This document shows positions 9,699 to 19,775 of a DNA stretch of 25,323 nt, piece by piece (within the stretch, counting starts at the first letter, position 1; the number at the start of each line of letters is the position of its first letter). The stretch comes from Carex sylvatica (Eukaryota; Streptophyta; Magnoliopsida; Poales; Cyperaceae): NCBI GenBank assembly GCA_964058845.1, contig CAXKVR010000289.1, positions 1 to 25,323 on the forward strand, written 5' to 3'. The notes beneath the pieces are model-generated. The model was not told the DNA's origin, ran no database searches, and saw only the letters and a program-made list of their open reading frames with translations. The position numbers and the translations under genes were made by a program.

Positions 9699-10760
9699 AG
9701 ATCACAAACGCATGATCCTACCGTATAGTATATATTGGGGTGTCGATCCACATGGTGTGATTATAAACACTTTTCACTAGTCTAGGTTATCAGATTTTTA
9801 TAGTTTCGAGGCGGTGGCACTAATTGCAATTAAGTTTTAGGTTAAATAATAGATAAAGAGCTTCTAGGGTTCATGTTTACTATCCTTCTAATTATGCAAA
9901 ATATAAATTCAGACGTCTCTCTATGTCGCATATGGCACTATCACTGTTGTGTGCGGCATTGATTGCTCCACAGCTTACCCCGCACACAGCACTGTTGATG
10001 GGTGAGATTGTGTTACACTTTTAAATTTATAACCCAATTGTACTAGATCAGATTACAACCGGATAATCCTATTGATTAGTATAATCAAGTGTCGATCCGC
10101 AGGGAATAAGATTTAAGGTCTTGAACAATTAAATCACAATCCTTCGAAAGGCTAGACAAAATCTGAAATTTAAGAGCTGTTGTGGTGATCAAAGATCAAA
10201 TTTGTATTTGGCAAAAATTAAAAATAAATAGAATAGATACATAGGCGATGCAAATTTCTAGGATTTTGGCACACCATTGTCATCTCAATTCGCTTTCCCT
10301 CTTACTTTATTTGATGTTGGTTTTCAGTTGTTGTATGAGAGTTTCTAATCCAAACACAGTAACTACTGCTTTCGCCGCAGAGTCACACTACTAATTAAGA
10401 TTTTTCGTTAAGGCTTAACTAATTAGTACAAGGAGATAAGTAATTAGTCCAAAGTCACAGCTTTCACTTTACTAGGTCCTCGAGTAATCCGATTGTTGTA
10501 TTAGTGCATCTGTGCTTGCAGACTCTCGGTCTATAAGATATAAATTGCGCATGAAAGCACTTGTACTCTATGCATTGGAACATGATATCTATCTGCCTAT
10601 TTGGTACAAGTATATTTAAACATAGCAAACTATTGAAATACTAATTTTTGTGAACTTTTTATGAGCGTGATAAAACAATTAACAAAACTCATTCACATAA
10701 TAAAAGCATCAGATCAAGATGATTCTTCCATAAATGATCGTTGAATAAAGATAAATTATA
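9699..10760. repeat. Two copies of the 'tcgatcc' repeat signature and hairpin-rich tract
   Basis: At 9699-9752 ('gatcctaccgtatag', 'ggtgtcgatccaca') and 10035-10110 ('gtgtcgatccgcaggga') lie diverged relatives of the segment at 436-486. Between them is an inverted pair, 'cactgttgtgtgcgg' (about 9948-9962) and 'ccgcacacagcactg' (about 9978-9993). Downstream, 10340-10480 has several short stems with loops such as 'ctgctttcgccgcag' and 'ctaattaag'/'cttaactaattag', echoing the hairpin chain at 741-1045. There is no coding capacity. This is probably the non-coding part of old retroelements, but the family is not established. Confidence 0.4.
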
Positions 10761-11637
10761 TTGGATTGAAGGTCAGGTACGGTACGAGAACATTTCTAGC
10801 CATCGATACAGCTAGCAATACAATAATTTTTTTAAGAAATTGAACTAATTAACCCACTAAATTCTTTTAAGAAATTGCATGAAATATATATGAAGCAATT
10901 CAGAAAACAAATTTCATAAAGTTTGTAAAATAAAAGTGATAAATAAATATATATATATATATAAATAAACCTAAATATTTTATAAAATATGAATAATTTT
11001 TAGCGATACAACAAAATGCAAAAATTGAAGATTGGAAAGTGTGAACAAAACAGGGAACATTTATTAGTTAACTGAACAAATTAATTCAATGAAGGTTTTT
11101 TTTAGCAAACTATAGATAATAATATTATAGATGAGGCATATATATATAAGTTTTAAATGAAAGAACAATGATGAATTAATACTACAGCATTTAAGAAGCG
11201 CACAGACAACATACGATCGGACACGGATAAATAGTAAAGTATTTAAACTGAATAATAAAAAACACATACTATATATATACTAAAACGTTAAAACTTGATT
11301 AATAAAAGCACAAAGAATAAATACAAAAATATTTGAATAGAAATAATTAATAGAGCATAAAGAATGATACTAAAGATGACATTTATTTTTCATGTTGAGT
11401 GTCTCTATTGTTCACTTTGATTGTATTATTATAATATTATTGACTTTGTTTGTTTTATTTTTCTCATTGATTGCTTTATCTTCAGTCAAACGGAGAGATG
11501 ACGCACTCCACAAATGTGAAAAGGTTAGCCAGATGAGTTGACCGGTCAAATCACTATGGTATCGATCGATAATGATATTCACAATGAAATCAGCATATAA
11601 GCACCCATAAACTCATAAACTATGCTATATATATATA
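10761..11637. other. No gene seen; AT-rich with TA microsatellites
   Basis: TA runs lie at about 10948-10962, 11141-11150 and 11624-11639. A perfect 12-bp palindrome 'ttgaccggtcaa' at 11538-11549 holds two facing TTGAC cores (the WRKY W-box core), but no gene follows it. No other feature is supported. Confidence 0.5.
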
Positions 11638-11639
11638 TA

Positions 11640-12694
11640 GAGGTGCTATCAGGTCGGGTCGGGTTTGAATATTATTATATTTGAACCAGTATTCTAAAAG
11701 TATTTGAGTCTGAATTTTAATTCATATACTTATTTGTTTCAAATTGGGTTGGGTTCAGATTCGAATATCTATCTACTCGAAGATATTTTGAATTCAGTCT
11801 TTTTGTTCCAGGTAGATAGATACTCATAACTTATTTGTAGATTATCGAATCCGGTTCGAATATGGGGTGGTTCCAGATCAGGAACGGATATATGTCACAA
11901 CTCCAAAGCATTTAAAAATTCATTTATATTTAAATATAATAATTTCTTAAACGTCTCATATCATAAATCATTATAATATAAATTAAAAACTACTGCAAAA
12001 TAAAAATTATACTATTGATCTTGTTCATAAATAATAAAATATATCATGTTACATAACACAATAAAAATAATAACTTTTTGGTTGAAGAAGAGATATAATT
12101 TTTAGAAAATAAAATATTGAAGATGACGATTTTCTTTTCTATGGTTTAAAAAATCTATGAATATAATACTAATAATTTGTAGAAAGGACATATTAATGAG
12201 AGAAATAAATTTTCATTATTATGGAGAGGATATTAAGGCAAATATTGAAGGATGTATTCATAGCAATAAATTTTATTTAAAAAATTAATGCGGCTGTTAT
12301 GTGAGGAATAAATTTGACATCCATCTGTGTGTATAAACATAGCAAATATGTGACTGCATTATATTTTCTCACATTCAAGTTGTGAAAAGTACTGGGCTCA
12401 CCATGGCTTATGCAAAAATTAATATGCAAAGTTGTATTTTTATTGGGTATCGGGTCGGGTTCGGTTATGGATCAGATAATTAAATGAAACTCATATCCTA
12501 CCCATTATAGTATTGGTTCCGGTTCGGATTCGAATCAGATATTAAATTATTAATTTTATAACTGTACCTATAATTTAACCGGTTATATTTTTTAAATCAT
12601 ACCCTATCATAATTAATCGAATTGAGGTCAGTTCCAGATCAAATTCAGTTCGGTTCCAGATCGGATCTAGATAATCGCATAAAAATAACAACTC
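11640..12694. mobile_element. Probable hAT-like element rich in 'gggtcgggt' motifs
   Basis: The left end 'gaggtgctatcaggtcgggt' and the inverted right end 'gagttgttatttttatgcga' share the pattern ga-g-tg-tat. Both ends lie in 'tatatata', which would be an 8-bp duplication but is low complexity and so weak evidence. Subterminal tracts on both sides ('gggtcgggtcgggtt' at about 11653; 'atcgggtcgggttcgg' at about 12449; many 'ggttc.gat' words) resemble a widespread plant repeat type. The interior is very AT-rich with no protein. Confidence 0.4.
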
Positions 12695-12701
12695 TATATA
12701 T

Positions 12702-12728
12702 ACACACACACACATCGAGAGAGAGAGG
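12702..12728. repeat. CA and GA microsatellites
   Basis: A short (ac)n run is followed by (ga)n, immediately beyond the probable hAT-like element. Confidence 0.85.
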
Positions 12729-12831
12729 CTACCTACTTTGCAAAGTAGAAGCCCCCTGTGCTTTGCATTTCAGACCGTTTGATTTCCTTCAAAACTCGGG
12801 CAAATTCAATCTGATCTGATTAAAACTTTCG

Positions 12832-13083
12832 ATGGAAATTCTAAAGAAACGGAACTGGAGAGTCCAGTTCAGAGAGCCCGACCCTTTCTTTCTCTCACGC
12901 GGCCTCTCCTTTCTCACGCGACCTCACCCCCAGCCCCGACCCTCTCTTTCTCTCTCACGGACCCAGCCCCCAACTCACGGCAGAGGCCTTCAGCCCCGAC
13001 CCTTGAAGAAGGTGCAATGTGAATCGAGCCAAGTCAATGCAAAAAATTTAGGCTCCCGCATCCTCAAAAAGTACTTCCTTTAG
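12832..13083 (+). CDS. Doubtful small ORF in a GC-richer patch
   Basis: ATG to TAG gives 83 residues, rich in Pro, Arg and Ser (PHPQPRPSLSLSRTQPPTHG), with no recognised domain. The patch 12860-13010 is markedly more GC-rich than its surroundings and is built from near-repeats ('cagccccgaccct' twice, 'ctcacg' four times), which explains both the open frame and the composition. An acceptor-like 'ctaaaaacag' lies near 13290 and a donor-like 'aagaaggtgcaatg' near 13010, so a spliced non-coding RNA or a relic first exon is possible. I regard a real protein as unlikely. Confidence 0.15.
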   Translation: MEILKKRNWRVQFREPDPFFLSRGLSFLTRPHPQPRPSLSLSRTQPPTHGRGLQPRPLKKVQCESSQVNAKNLGSRILKKYFL

Positions 13084-14380
13084 GTTGGCACTGTTCCTAT
13101 TGTTCCATATTTATAATTTATAATTTTAGAATTTTTGGACTCAAATTGCAAAAAGACATAAATTAGATGGGTCTGAAGAGGAAAACAAATTTGAAGCAAA
13201 GCTGCACGAAAGGAACCATTTGCAGTATATGAACCTGAATTGCTGATATCTGATACTTTTTATTTTTATTTTTATTTTCTAAAAACAGGGAAACGGGTTC
13301 AGCATGCTTGTGAATTCAGCCAGTCAGATGGTAAAATTGGGAGTTTCGGCTGATTTTGCAATATGTGAAGGAAAGTGAAAGGATGAGATGGCTTCCAGCA
13401 TGGTCATAAACAAGTATGTTTCCATTGTCAGAATAATTTTTAATCTTCGTATGCACCAGACCTGAAAAGGGTATTAAACCTGATAATCAGATTGAGATTT
13501 TGACTAAATTTGTTTAAACTATTGAATTAACACTGTAGCAGATTCCTCTGCTAATTTGCACCATGTGAAATTAAGTAATAATTCAAAAGGTTGAAAGTGC
13601 GATGTCCATACCATATTTACATACCTCAGAGTACTGGGTTAAAAAAGAAAAAGAAAAAGGAGTTAATTACACACAAACATCAAATAAATATAGAAGAATT
13701 TAATAATAACAAATTCTGGGAGATTTTGAACAAAGGGATGCATATTGTGAACAACAATAATTGTCAAAGTTCATTCTCCATTTTTTATATGACATTAGTA
13801 ATTGAAGATCTATATTACAAATGAGAAGTCTGATCATGTACTTAGGCACCAATAACACATTGTAATAAGTACATCGCATTGATTTTCCATCTCTCAATCT
13901 TATTCTTTTATTTAAAAAAAAAATTCAGCAATACTGAATTATTCATTAAAATTGTATAGGTATGTGATCTCAAGTTCTCAATTCTCTAGACAGTACTGAC
14001 ATGAGCTGTACTGACATGAGCTATACAGTGGAGTAAGCAGCTGGAACAAGAAGACTAATGGGGTCTAATTTTCAACTGGCAGCTGATTAGTTAGGCATTA
14101 CAGTCGGGTAAGCAGCTGGTAATTTAGGTAGGTACAATGTATTTAAACAGTTGGGATTTTCCATAAAGTCACGTAAAGTTTGAGATATCTCAGAGGATAC
14201 GAATTCGTCTCCCTATTGTGTGACCTTTGCTGCAATTTGAAATTTTATGTGAAAACTTTTTTAGGGTCAACAAATACACACTTTTTTCTTTTCCTCAAAA
14301 TACAGAATGCTCTGGATACACTCAATTATTATTATTATTTTTTTTAAGCTCTTCTATCAATATAAAACAAATAATAACTG
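13084..14380. other. No gene seen
   Basis: AT-rich. Two near-perfect copies of a 15-bp unit, 'gtactgacatgagct', lie in tandem at about 13992-14021. 'gtaagcagctgg' occurs twice (about 14033-14044 and 14108-14119). Near 14195-14212, 'ggatacgaattcgtctcc' is an 18-bp palindrome with one mismatched pair. No gene is supported. Confidence 0.5.
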
Positions 14381-14394
14381 TTTAGGGTCTATCA
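14381..14394. repeat. Left target-site duplication of retroposon
   Basis: 'tttagggtctatca' is repeated exactly at 14821-14834. Confidence 0.88.
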
Positions 14395-14820
14395 TTTTTT
14401 TTTTTTTTATGAAAAGCCCTCAGGCATACCTTGTATTAAAAAACCCAACGAGTTGTTACAGCTGGTACCTACTGTTTTGATGAGAAACAAAAAAACTAGA
14501 AAAGCTAACAAACATCTAAAATGGAAAAGTACATGAAGGGAAACTAGAAAATCTACATTACAAACTTGAAACAGAAATACTGGTAAATATCTCTAAGCCT
14601 TTCCACCATACAGTATTGCTGATTGAGCACCTGTTAGCATTTCTTGTACCTACTGGTAATTTTCTTTTGATGGTTGGTGGCAATTTACCACCAAGTATAT
14701 TGATAAAAAAAAAAGAGTTTAATTACAAAGAGTCCAAATTAAACAAATGTCCTCCCACACTATATACAATGCCGAAAAATATTATACCGGATGTTACCAG
14801 TGGTACCGGTTATATCCCTA
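14395..14820 (-). mobile_element. Poly(A) retroposon, probably 5'-truncated LINE
   Basis: A 426-bp insert lies between perfect 14-bp direct repeats. On the plus strand it begins with about 14 Ts, i.e. it ends in poly(A) on the minus strand. Just before the poly(A) the minus strand reads 'gttttttaatacaaggtatg' and 'cctgagggc', resembling the 3' ends of plant L1-type LINEs ('..ttaatacaa..'). No reverse transcriptase frame remains. A retroposed 3' UTR of a host mRNA is the alternative. It inserted about 260 bp beyond the stop codon of the PNGase A-like gene, in the same orientation. Confidence 0.75.
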
Positions 14821-14834
14821 TTTAGGGTCTATCA

Positions 14835-15081
14835 AACGGGCACTGACAGAGTGCCAGATACTTTTTCTATTCGTTCAAAATGCTGAACCCACTGGAACAA
14901 ATCAGACAACAATTTCTTTTCCTTTCTATTTTTTTTTCTCTTTTTTTTTGAAATATATGAACAATTTTTTCAATAGAGATCTCCACTAACAAACCATACA
15001 ACAATTGCCCTCAAAGCAAACAGAACAGCAAAAGAATGAAAAACCATTACAACAAACAAACATAATTTCAAGAATTCTTTT
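14835..15081. other. 3' flank of the PNGase A-like gene
   Basis: On the minus strand this is the T-rich and then A-rich region directly after the TAG stop, consistent with a 3' UTR and polyadenylation zone ('tgtttgtttgttgtaatgg', then 'tatttcaaaaaaaaagag'). The poly(A) site cannot be fixed by eye. Confidence 0.4.
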
Positions 15082-16887
15082 CTAATCACCTAGAGCAAAA
15101 GTTCTATCAGTAACTGATTTATTTAAAACACCCCACCTGCCAATTTTTGTGCAGGAATCCTCCGACTTGTCGAACAATATAGTATAGTTGCTACTACTCA
15201 CATTCCTGAAGTAACAACCATCAGTACCTTCATATTTATACACCTCTTGTGTACTACCAACACCGCTTATGACCAAATTACCCTTCACTTTCATATTGCC
15301 TTGTGCAGTTTGCAAATTTGTCACAGACCCAAACCTGAACCCCAATCCGCCTTTTTCTCCAATGATCCGTTTCTGGTTAAAACCAAGTAACAATTTCGAT
15401 ATAAACGAGTAGGAATCGCCTACTTGGTCAGCTGTACCAGTGTACAAATTGAGAGGGAAATATTGCTCCAATTGTTCTGTATAAACAACTGTATGCAAGT
15501 CTTTTGCATACGTATTAGATGCAGCATGTATTGTTTGATTCACCCATTGTTCAGTTCCATTGCCTTTGAATCGCATTAAATTTTGGAAATGCAACTCCTG
15601 AGCAAAATAGGAGGTGATTTTACCATAAGATGACTCGACCCAACCGGCACTGGAAATGATTCTATCAGCTTCAATTTTGAACTTACCGTCGAGACCTCTG
15701 AACTTGGAGACAACACTGGGTACATACTCAGGTGCATCATATTTAATTAATGATCCCCTTGTATTTTGACTCTTTTGATCAAGCCAAAGATGCAAATTTG
15801 CATCAACAAACCAAACATCCAATGAATTTGTAACTCCAAACCCGAACTTGTGCGGCTTTCCATCTAGAAGTTTCCCCAAAAATGGGGTGATTTCTATGTC
15901 GTAGGAGGGTAGGTTAAAAGATCCAATTCCTGTAATTGGCCTCCAAAGAAGGGGATTAACCCCACCTGTGTAAATCACAGTAAATGGCCATACCGCACCG
16001 ACCACATTACCGTCTAATCTCAAAGTCACTTCTCTAAATGCACCATTACCAGGCAAACCTGTGATGTTGTTTTGGGAAATGTAATCATTAGGAGGGTTTG
16101 TGTACCAGAATTCATCATCAGAGTGGAAGGAAACATACACTTCCACCACAGCACGGTAGGTGTTAGAGGGAATGCTTACCATCTTCGACTGTATATCGGT
16201 CGAATTCTGGATCAGAAACCATAACCCATCATTCAATGGCAAACTTCTCGAAATTGGCAACACCAAATCAGCTGGTGAACTAAATGCTGGCACGTGGTGT
16301 AGCCCATAGTGCCTGTTCCGACTGCTCTGGGCAAAGTAAAACTGTACTGTCACATTCACATGGTACACACCAGTATAGGTTGAATCCACCAAATTCCCAA
16401 GGTACACTGCAAATGTAGAATTCTGGTAAAACAAAGAAGTGTACTTGGTAACATCCTTTTGTACCGTCCATACAATACCGTTTGTGCGTGGCTCCGCTGT
16501 GCAACTGCGCAGCAACTCAACTCCACCAAGCCACACACCGAAGATCCGATCAAACTGTCGACCTTGACACGTGGCATGCCATTCGAGGACAATGCGAGAG
16601 GGGCTTTGTGCGAGGCATGAAGGAGGTGTGTAATATGAGGTGACAGCGGGTTTTGAGTAGGTGTAACCGAAGTCGTGTTGTAAAAGGAGGTGAGAACAAG
16701 GTTGGGTTTTTGGAAGAGGGATGGGTTTGGTGACCTCGAAGAAAGTGGTTGGTGAGAATGAATTGTTTGGTTTGGAAGCGAGGAGTTGAGAGGTAGTAAA
16801 TTTGAACCTGTGGAGGTGAGAACTGGAGAAGGGGAGGAGAGAAAGGAGGAGGAAGAGAGGAAGAAGAGAGAGGCGACAGGTGGCCAT
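15082..16887 (-). CDS. Secreted PNGase A-like glycoamidase
   Basis: This single uninterrupted frame of 601 residues belongs to the plant peptide-N4-(N-acetyl-beta-glucosaminyl)asparagine amidase A family. These enzymes cut the bond between asparagine and the innermost GlcNAc of N-glycans, including plant glycans with core alpha-1,3-fucose, in the secretory pathway or apoplast. I chose the ATG at 16887 rather than the upstream one at 16929 (14 residues longer) because it sits in a good plant context ('ccagccATGGcc') and directly starts a signal peptide: MATCRLS, a run of Leu/Phe/Pro, then SSSHLHR at about residues 21-27. The PNGase A domain starts around residue 45 ('FFEVTKPIPLPKTQPCSHLL'), with conserved-looking stretches 'SRIVLEWHATCQGRQFDRIF', GVWLGGVELLRSCTAEP and 'WFVDANLHLWLD'. 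About ten N-X-S/T sequons suggest that the protein is itself glycosylated. The length fits plant family members (~570-610), and no break is seen. Catalytic activity is inferred from family membership; I cannot point to catalytic residues with certainty. Confidence 0.93.
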   Translation of the reverse strand: MATCRLSLLPLFLLLSLLPFSSSHLHRFKFTTSQLLASKPNNSFSPTTFFEVTKPIPLPKTQPCSHLLLQHDFGYTYSKPAVTSYYTPPSCLAQSPSRIVLEWHATCQGRQFDRIFGVWLGGVELLRSCTAEPRTNGIVWTVQKDVTKYTSLFYQNSTFAVYLGNLVDSTYTGVYHVNVTVQFYFAQSSRNRHYGLHHVPAFSSPADLVLPISRSLPLNDGLWFLIQNSTDIQSKMVSIPSNTYRAVVEVYVSFHSDDEFWYTNPPNDYISQNNITGLPGNGAFREVTLRLDGNVVGAVWPFTVIYTGGVNPLLWRPITGIGSFNLPSYDIEITPFLGKLLDGKPHKFGFGVTNSLDVWFVDANLHLWLDQKSQNTRGSLIKYDAPEYVPSVVSKFRGLDGKFKIEADRIISSAGWVESSYGKITSYFAQELHFQNLMRFKGNGTEQWVNQTIHAASNTYAKDLHTVVYTEQLEQYFPLNLYTGTADQVGDSYSFISKLLLGFNQKRIIGEKGGLGFRFGSVTNLQTAQGNMKVKGNLVISGVGSTQEVYKYEGTDGCYFRNVSSSNYTILFDKSEDSCTKIGRWGVLNKSVTDRTFALGD

Positions 16888-16965
16888 GGCTGGGTGAAAG
16901 GAGATGTTTGTTAAATCGTGAAGAAGCAATAAATAATTAGAAAAGTGGGAGGTTTGAGGAAATTG

Positions 16966-17183
16966 GTATCCTCTGCATTAACTCGCATTAACTCAAAAGG
17001 GAATATTTTGAGTTAATGAATCTCGACCATTCGATTCGTTTTAAGATTTGTGCAGACTATATCCGCACTAAATTGAAGGGCCTCCCTATATTATAGGCAA
17101 TAGCCGAATTTACTCCGTTTAAAATCAAACAGTTGAAATTTATTAACTTAAAATATTTCTTTCTGAGTTAATGCAGAGGATAC
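16966..17183. mobile_element. Fold-back MITE in the PNGase A promoter
   Basis: 'gtatcctctgcattaactc' at 16966-16984 is matched exactly in inverse at 17165-17183. Similarity continues inwards on both arms ('aatattttgagttaatgaat' against 'aatattttaagttaataaat', then 'gattcgttttaag' against 'gattttaaacgg') almost to the centre, so nearly the whole 218 bp folds back on itself. The left arm has an extra 'cattaactc' unit. No clear target-site duplication is visible at these borders. The element begins 79 bp upstream of the PNGase A start codon, so it lies in that gene's promoter or leader. Confidence 0.75.
17085..17097. promoter_or_regulatory. TATA-like palindrome at the MITE centre
   Basis: 'cctatattatagg' is a 13-bp palindrome in the loop region of the fold-back MITE. 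On the minus strand it reads 'cctataatatagg', a plausible TATA element about 200 bp upstream of the PNGase A start codon. A competing AT-rich box, 'ttatttattgc', lies near 16930-16940. Its function is only inferred. Confidence 0.25.
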
Positions 17184-17408
17184 GCACTCTGTTCGAGGTT
17201 GAGAAAGAAATTTTTTTTTATTCTATTTTGGAACTTATTTCCGTTTTCTTTACTTCTTTCTTTTCCAAACAGCAACAGATGATTAGCAAGGTTATATTTT
17301 TGTTTGTTTACAATAGTTTGGTAAATACGTTACTTTTCCCTTGTCCTGCATCCATGATTGATAAGTTTGATCTCTTCTAAAATAATTGTCGGTAGAATCC
17401 TATTTCCC

Positions 17409-17805
17409 AATTTTTTTATTAATAGGAAAAAAACAAAAATCAAGAATAGTGAAAGAAATCGTTAGATTTTGAGATATAAGAAAACCATAATGATTTATAA
17501 ACTTTATAAATCATAACAATAACGGATTTAATTACACATCTAATTAACAAAAAAAAAATATAGGATGTTGATGTCCATAACGTCCAAACCATTGCAAAAA
17601 TTTCTCAAGTTCTAACTACTAAATGACATAATTTTTCAAGTTTGAATTTTAACGTTATAGACAATATTTTTTTTGTTAATTAGTAATTTAATTAATTTTA
17701 TTAATCTGGACGTTATAAATCATAACGGTTTTTTCATATCTCGAAATCTATCAAATTCATTAACTATTATCTATTTTTTTTAATGTTTTTTCTATTAATA
17801 AAATT
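17409..17805. mobile_element. Fold-back element (~400 bp), long inverted repeats
   Basis: The left arm from 'aatttttttattaatagg' and the inverted right arm from 'aattttattaatagaaaaaa' match through 'gttagattttgagatataag' / 'gatagatttcgagatatgaa', 'ccataatgatttataa' / 'ccgttatgatttataa' and 'ctaattaacaaaaaaaa'. That gives arms of about 160-190 bp. The middle also contains inverted words ('gtccataacgtccaaa' / 'gtctataacgttaaaa'). There is no coding capacity. No exact TSD was found, although both flanks contain 'tcggta..ctattt'. The superfamily is undecided; a MULE-type fold-back is possible. Confidence 0.65.
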
Positions 17806-19301
17806 TCGGTACTATTTCTGGTACTTTGGTAACTGCTCCTGCTGTCCTGCATCCGTGCAAAACTGCAAATATATGAGTTAAAAATTAAACGCAAAGAAAT
17901 GAAGAAATGTGAATAAAACCCACTCCTTAGAATATAATTGTGATATACATTGTAGCGTACACCGTCATCTAATCTTTTTATTAGTGAAAATAGTAGGACC
18001 AATTTGTTACAAAATTGAAACTTTTAAGGACCAACAAAATATTTTTCAATTTGAACGACTATAAGTAATAAATTAAGTCATATTCTAAGGTACTGGTGCA
18101 AACGGGTCAAATACGGATCAGATAGTAGTAAAATCATATCTGTATTTGTGAAGTTTTCATATATAAATACATATTAGATATTACTTAGTAGGATAAAAAA
18201 CAGATTGAATATTAAACGGATATGAATACGAATATAATTCAAAAAAATTTATTCAAAATATATATCTAATTAACTTATCACTGGTTCAGTGGTGTATCTA
18301 GGTCTATGAACTAGGATCTCATTTTATTAATTATAAAAGTTTGAATTAAACTCGGAAGTGATTTACCACTTTACCCTGATTATGGTCTCAATTTTATTTT
18401 TAGCTTTTTTGAACTTAGAAATGTGCATCAAATCCATCATTAATTTTATTTTTGACTTGTTTGAATCTACAAATGTGAAATAAATCATTCACTAAGAACA
18501 AATTTTTAATATTAATTAGTATCCAGTCTGTACATAAAATTAAAATATTTTTTTGACATTAATAAAAACCGACATGACAAGAAGAACGGCAAAAAAATAT
18601 GAATACAAGTCTACTATACAAATGCACACATTTATATCACAGTTGTAACTTAAAATAAAATTTAAAAAACAATGAGAATCACAATTAATAACATTTTTGA
18701 AAAGAATATGGAGATCAATTTTAATCGTATTTTCGGATTTTATATTTATAAATAAAATGGGAATTAACATTATTTAATTAAAATAAAAAAGTGAAAGTCA
18801 ATTGACTGTCATACTTAATATATAAATTTGTATTAGTATAGTAACCGTGATTAATTTGCGAATTATTTGTATTTAATTTGGTTTTTCAACGTTTCCGAAT
18901 CGAACACCAAATAAAACACAAAAAAAACTTATAATACATTTTATTCGCGAATAAAATGCAAAAAAAAAAAAAATGATTTTTTGAGATTTTTTTATTATTA
19001 TAGTACCGAATCATTTCCAAATTATACTCAAATTATTCTCAAATTACGAATTTTTAACACCTCTCAACCGAATTCAAACTATTCATTTGTCATTATGCGT
19101 GTTAGTAGTGTTGATTTCTAAGCTCGCCGTTTTTGTCTTCATTATCCGACCAATAATTGTCCTTAGCTGAAACTTTTTTAGTTACCACCCTGATTTTTTA
19201 AAATTATAACACTAGTACACTACCATTGTTTTTCGAAAAGAATAAAAAATTAACACGAACGCAGATCCAGTGTTCACATTAAAAAAAAAAACTTATTATG
19301 C
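17806..19301. other. No gene seen; relic repeats
   Basis: Very AT-rich with poly-A and poly-T tracts. 18092-18265 ('ggtgcaaacgggtcaaatac', then 'atatgaatacgaatataa') resembles worn copies of the plant 'gtaaacgggtc' repeat type. About 18283-18358 has weak tRNA-like boxes ('tggttcagtggt', 'agtttgaattaaactc') but no poly(A) or duplication. No gene is supported. Confidence 0.5.
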
Positions 19302-19309
19302 AAACTTGA
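19302..19309. repeat. Left target-site duplication of hAT-type element
   Basis: 'aaacttga' is repeated exactly at 19744-19751. Confidence 0.8.
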
Positions 19310-19743
19310 TAGGGCTGTAAATGAGTCGAGTTTGAACGAATTACTTCCAACTCAAACTCAGCTCGTTTAATAAACGAGCGAGCCAACTCGAGTTGAGATG
19401 ATAACAATGAGTTATAGAGCCAACTTGAACTCAGCTCGTTACCAACTCGAGTTGGCTCACAACTCGTTTAACTAGAGATAACATTATAACACAAGTTCAA
19501 ACATATTTTGCATGAATCTCAAAGCACAGATAACAGTCTAGAGATTCGAGTTTGATTGTTTTGGGATTTATTGTGACCAATATTAAATAATTTTATGTAA
19601 CTTGAGTTATAAATGAGTGAGTTGGGGCCAATTCGAATTCAGCTTATTTATTAAACGAGTTGATCAACTCAAGTTGTAAATGAATAAGTTAAAATAAAAT
19701 GTAAATGAGCGAGTTACGAGTCCGAACTCTTTTGTCCAGCTCT
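19310..19743. mobile_element. 434-bp hAT-type non-autonomous element
   Basis: It starts 'tagggctgtaaatgagtcga' and ends with the inverse of 'agagctggacaaaagagt', giving imperfect ends around the core ag.gctg. Exact 8-bp copies of 'aaacttga' flank it. The subterminal regions are dense in alternating 'gagctcgtt', 'aactcgagttg' and 'aacgagc' words in both orientations, a pattern of a common plant element type. Nothing is coded. It ends only 15 bp before the duplication of the large MULE. Confidence 0.78.
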
Positions 19744-19766
19744 AAACTTGACACGTGGTGATGTCA

Positions 19767-19775
19767 ACAAGTGAG
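19767..19775. repeat. Left target-site duplication of the MuDR-type MULE
   Basis: 'acaagtgag' is repeated exactly at 23360-23368, directly outside the two terminal inverted repeats. A 9-bp duplication is the Mutator-superfamily hallmark. Confidence 0.95.

Noticed and set aside
14187..14212. 'cagaggatac' resembling the MITE end at 17174-17183
   Set aside because: Only a ten-base match beside a separate palindrome; no second end was found.
16280..16592. Two further minus-strand frames
   Set aside because: They are shadows within the PNGase A-like gene in other frames.
18283..18358. tRNA-like A and B boxes ('tggttcagtggt', 'agtttgaattaa')
   Set aside because: No poly(A), no target duplication and a poor B box. 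Not enough to call a SINE or tRNA gene.
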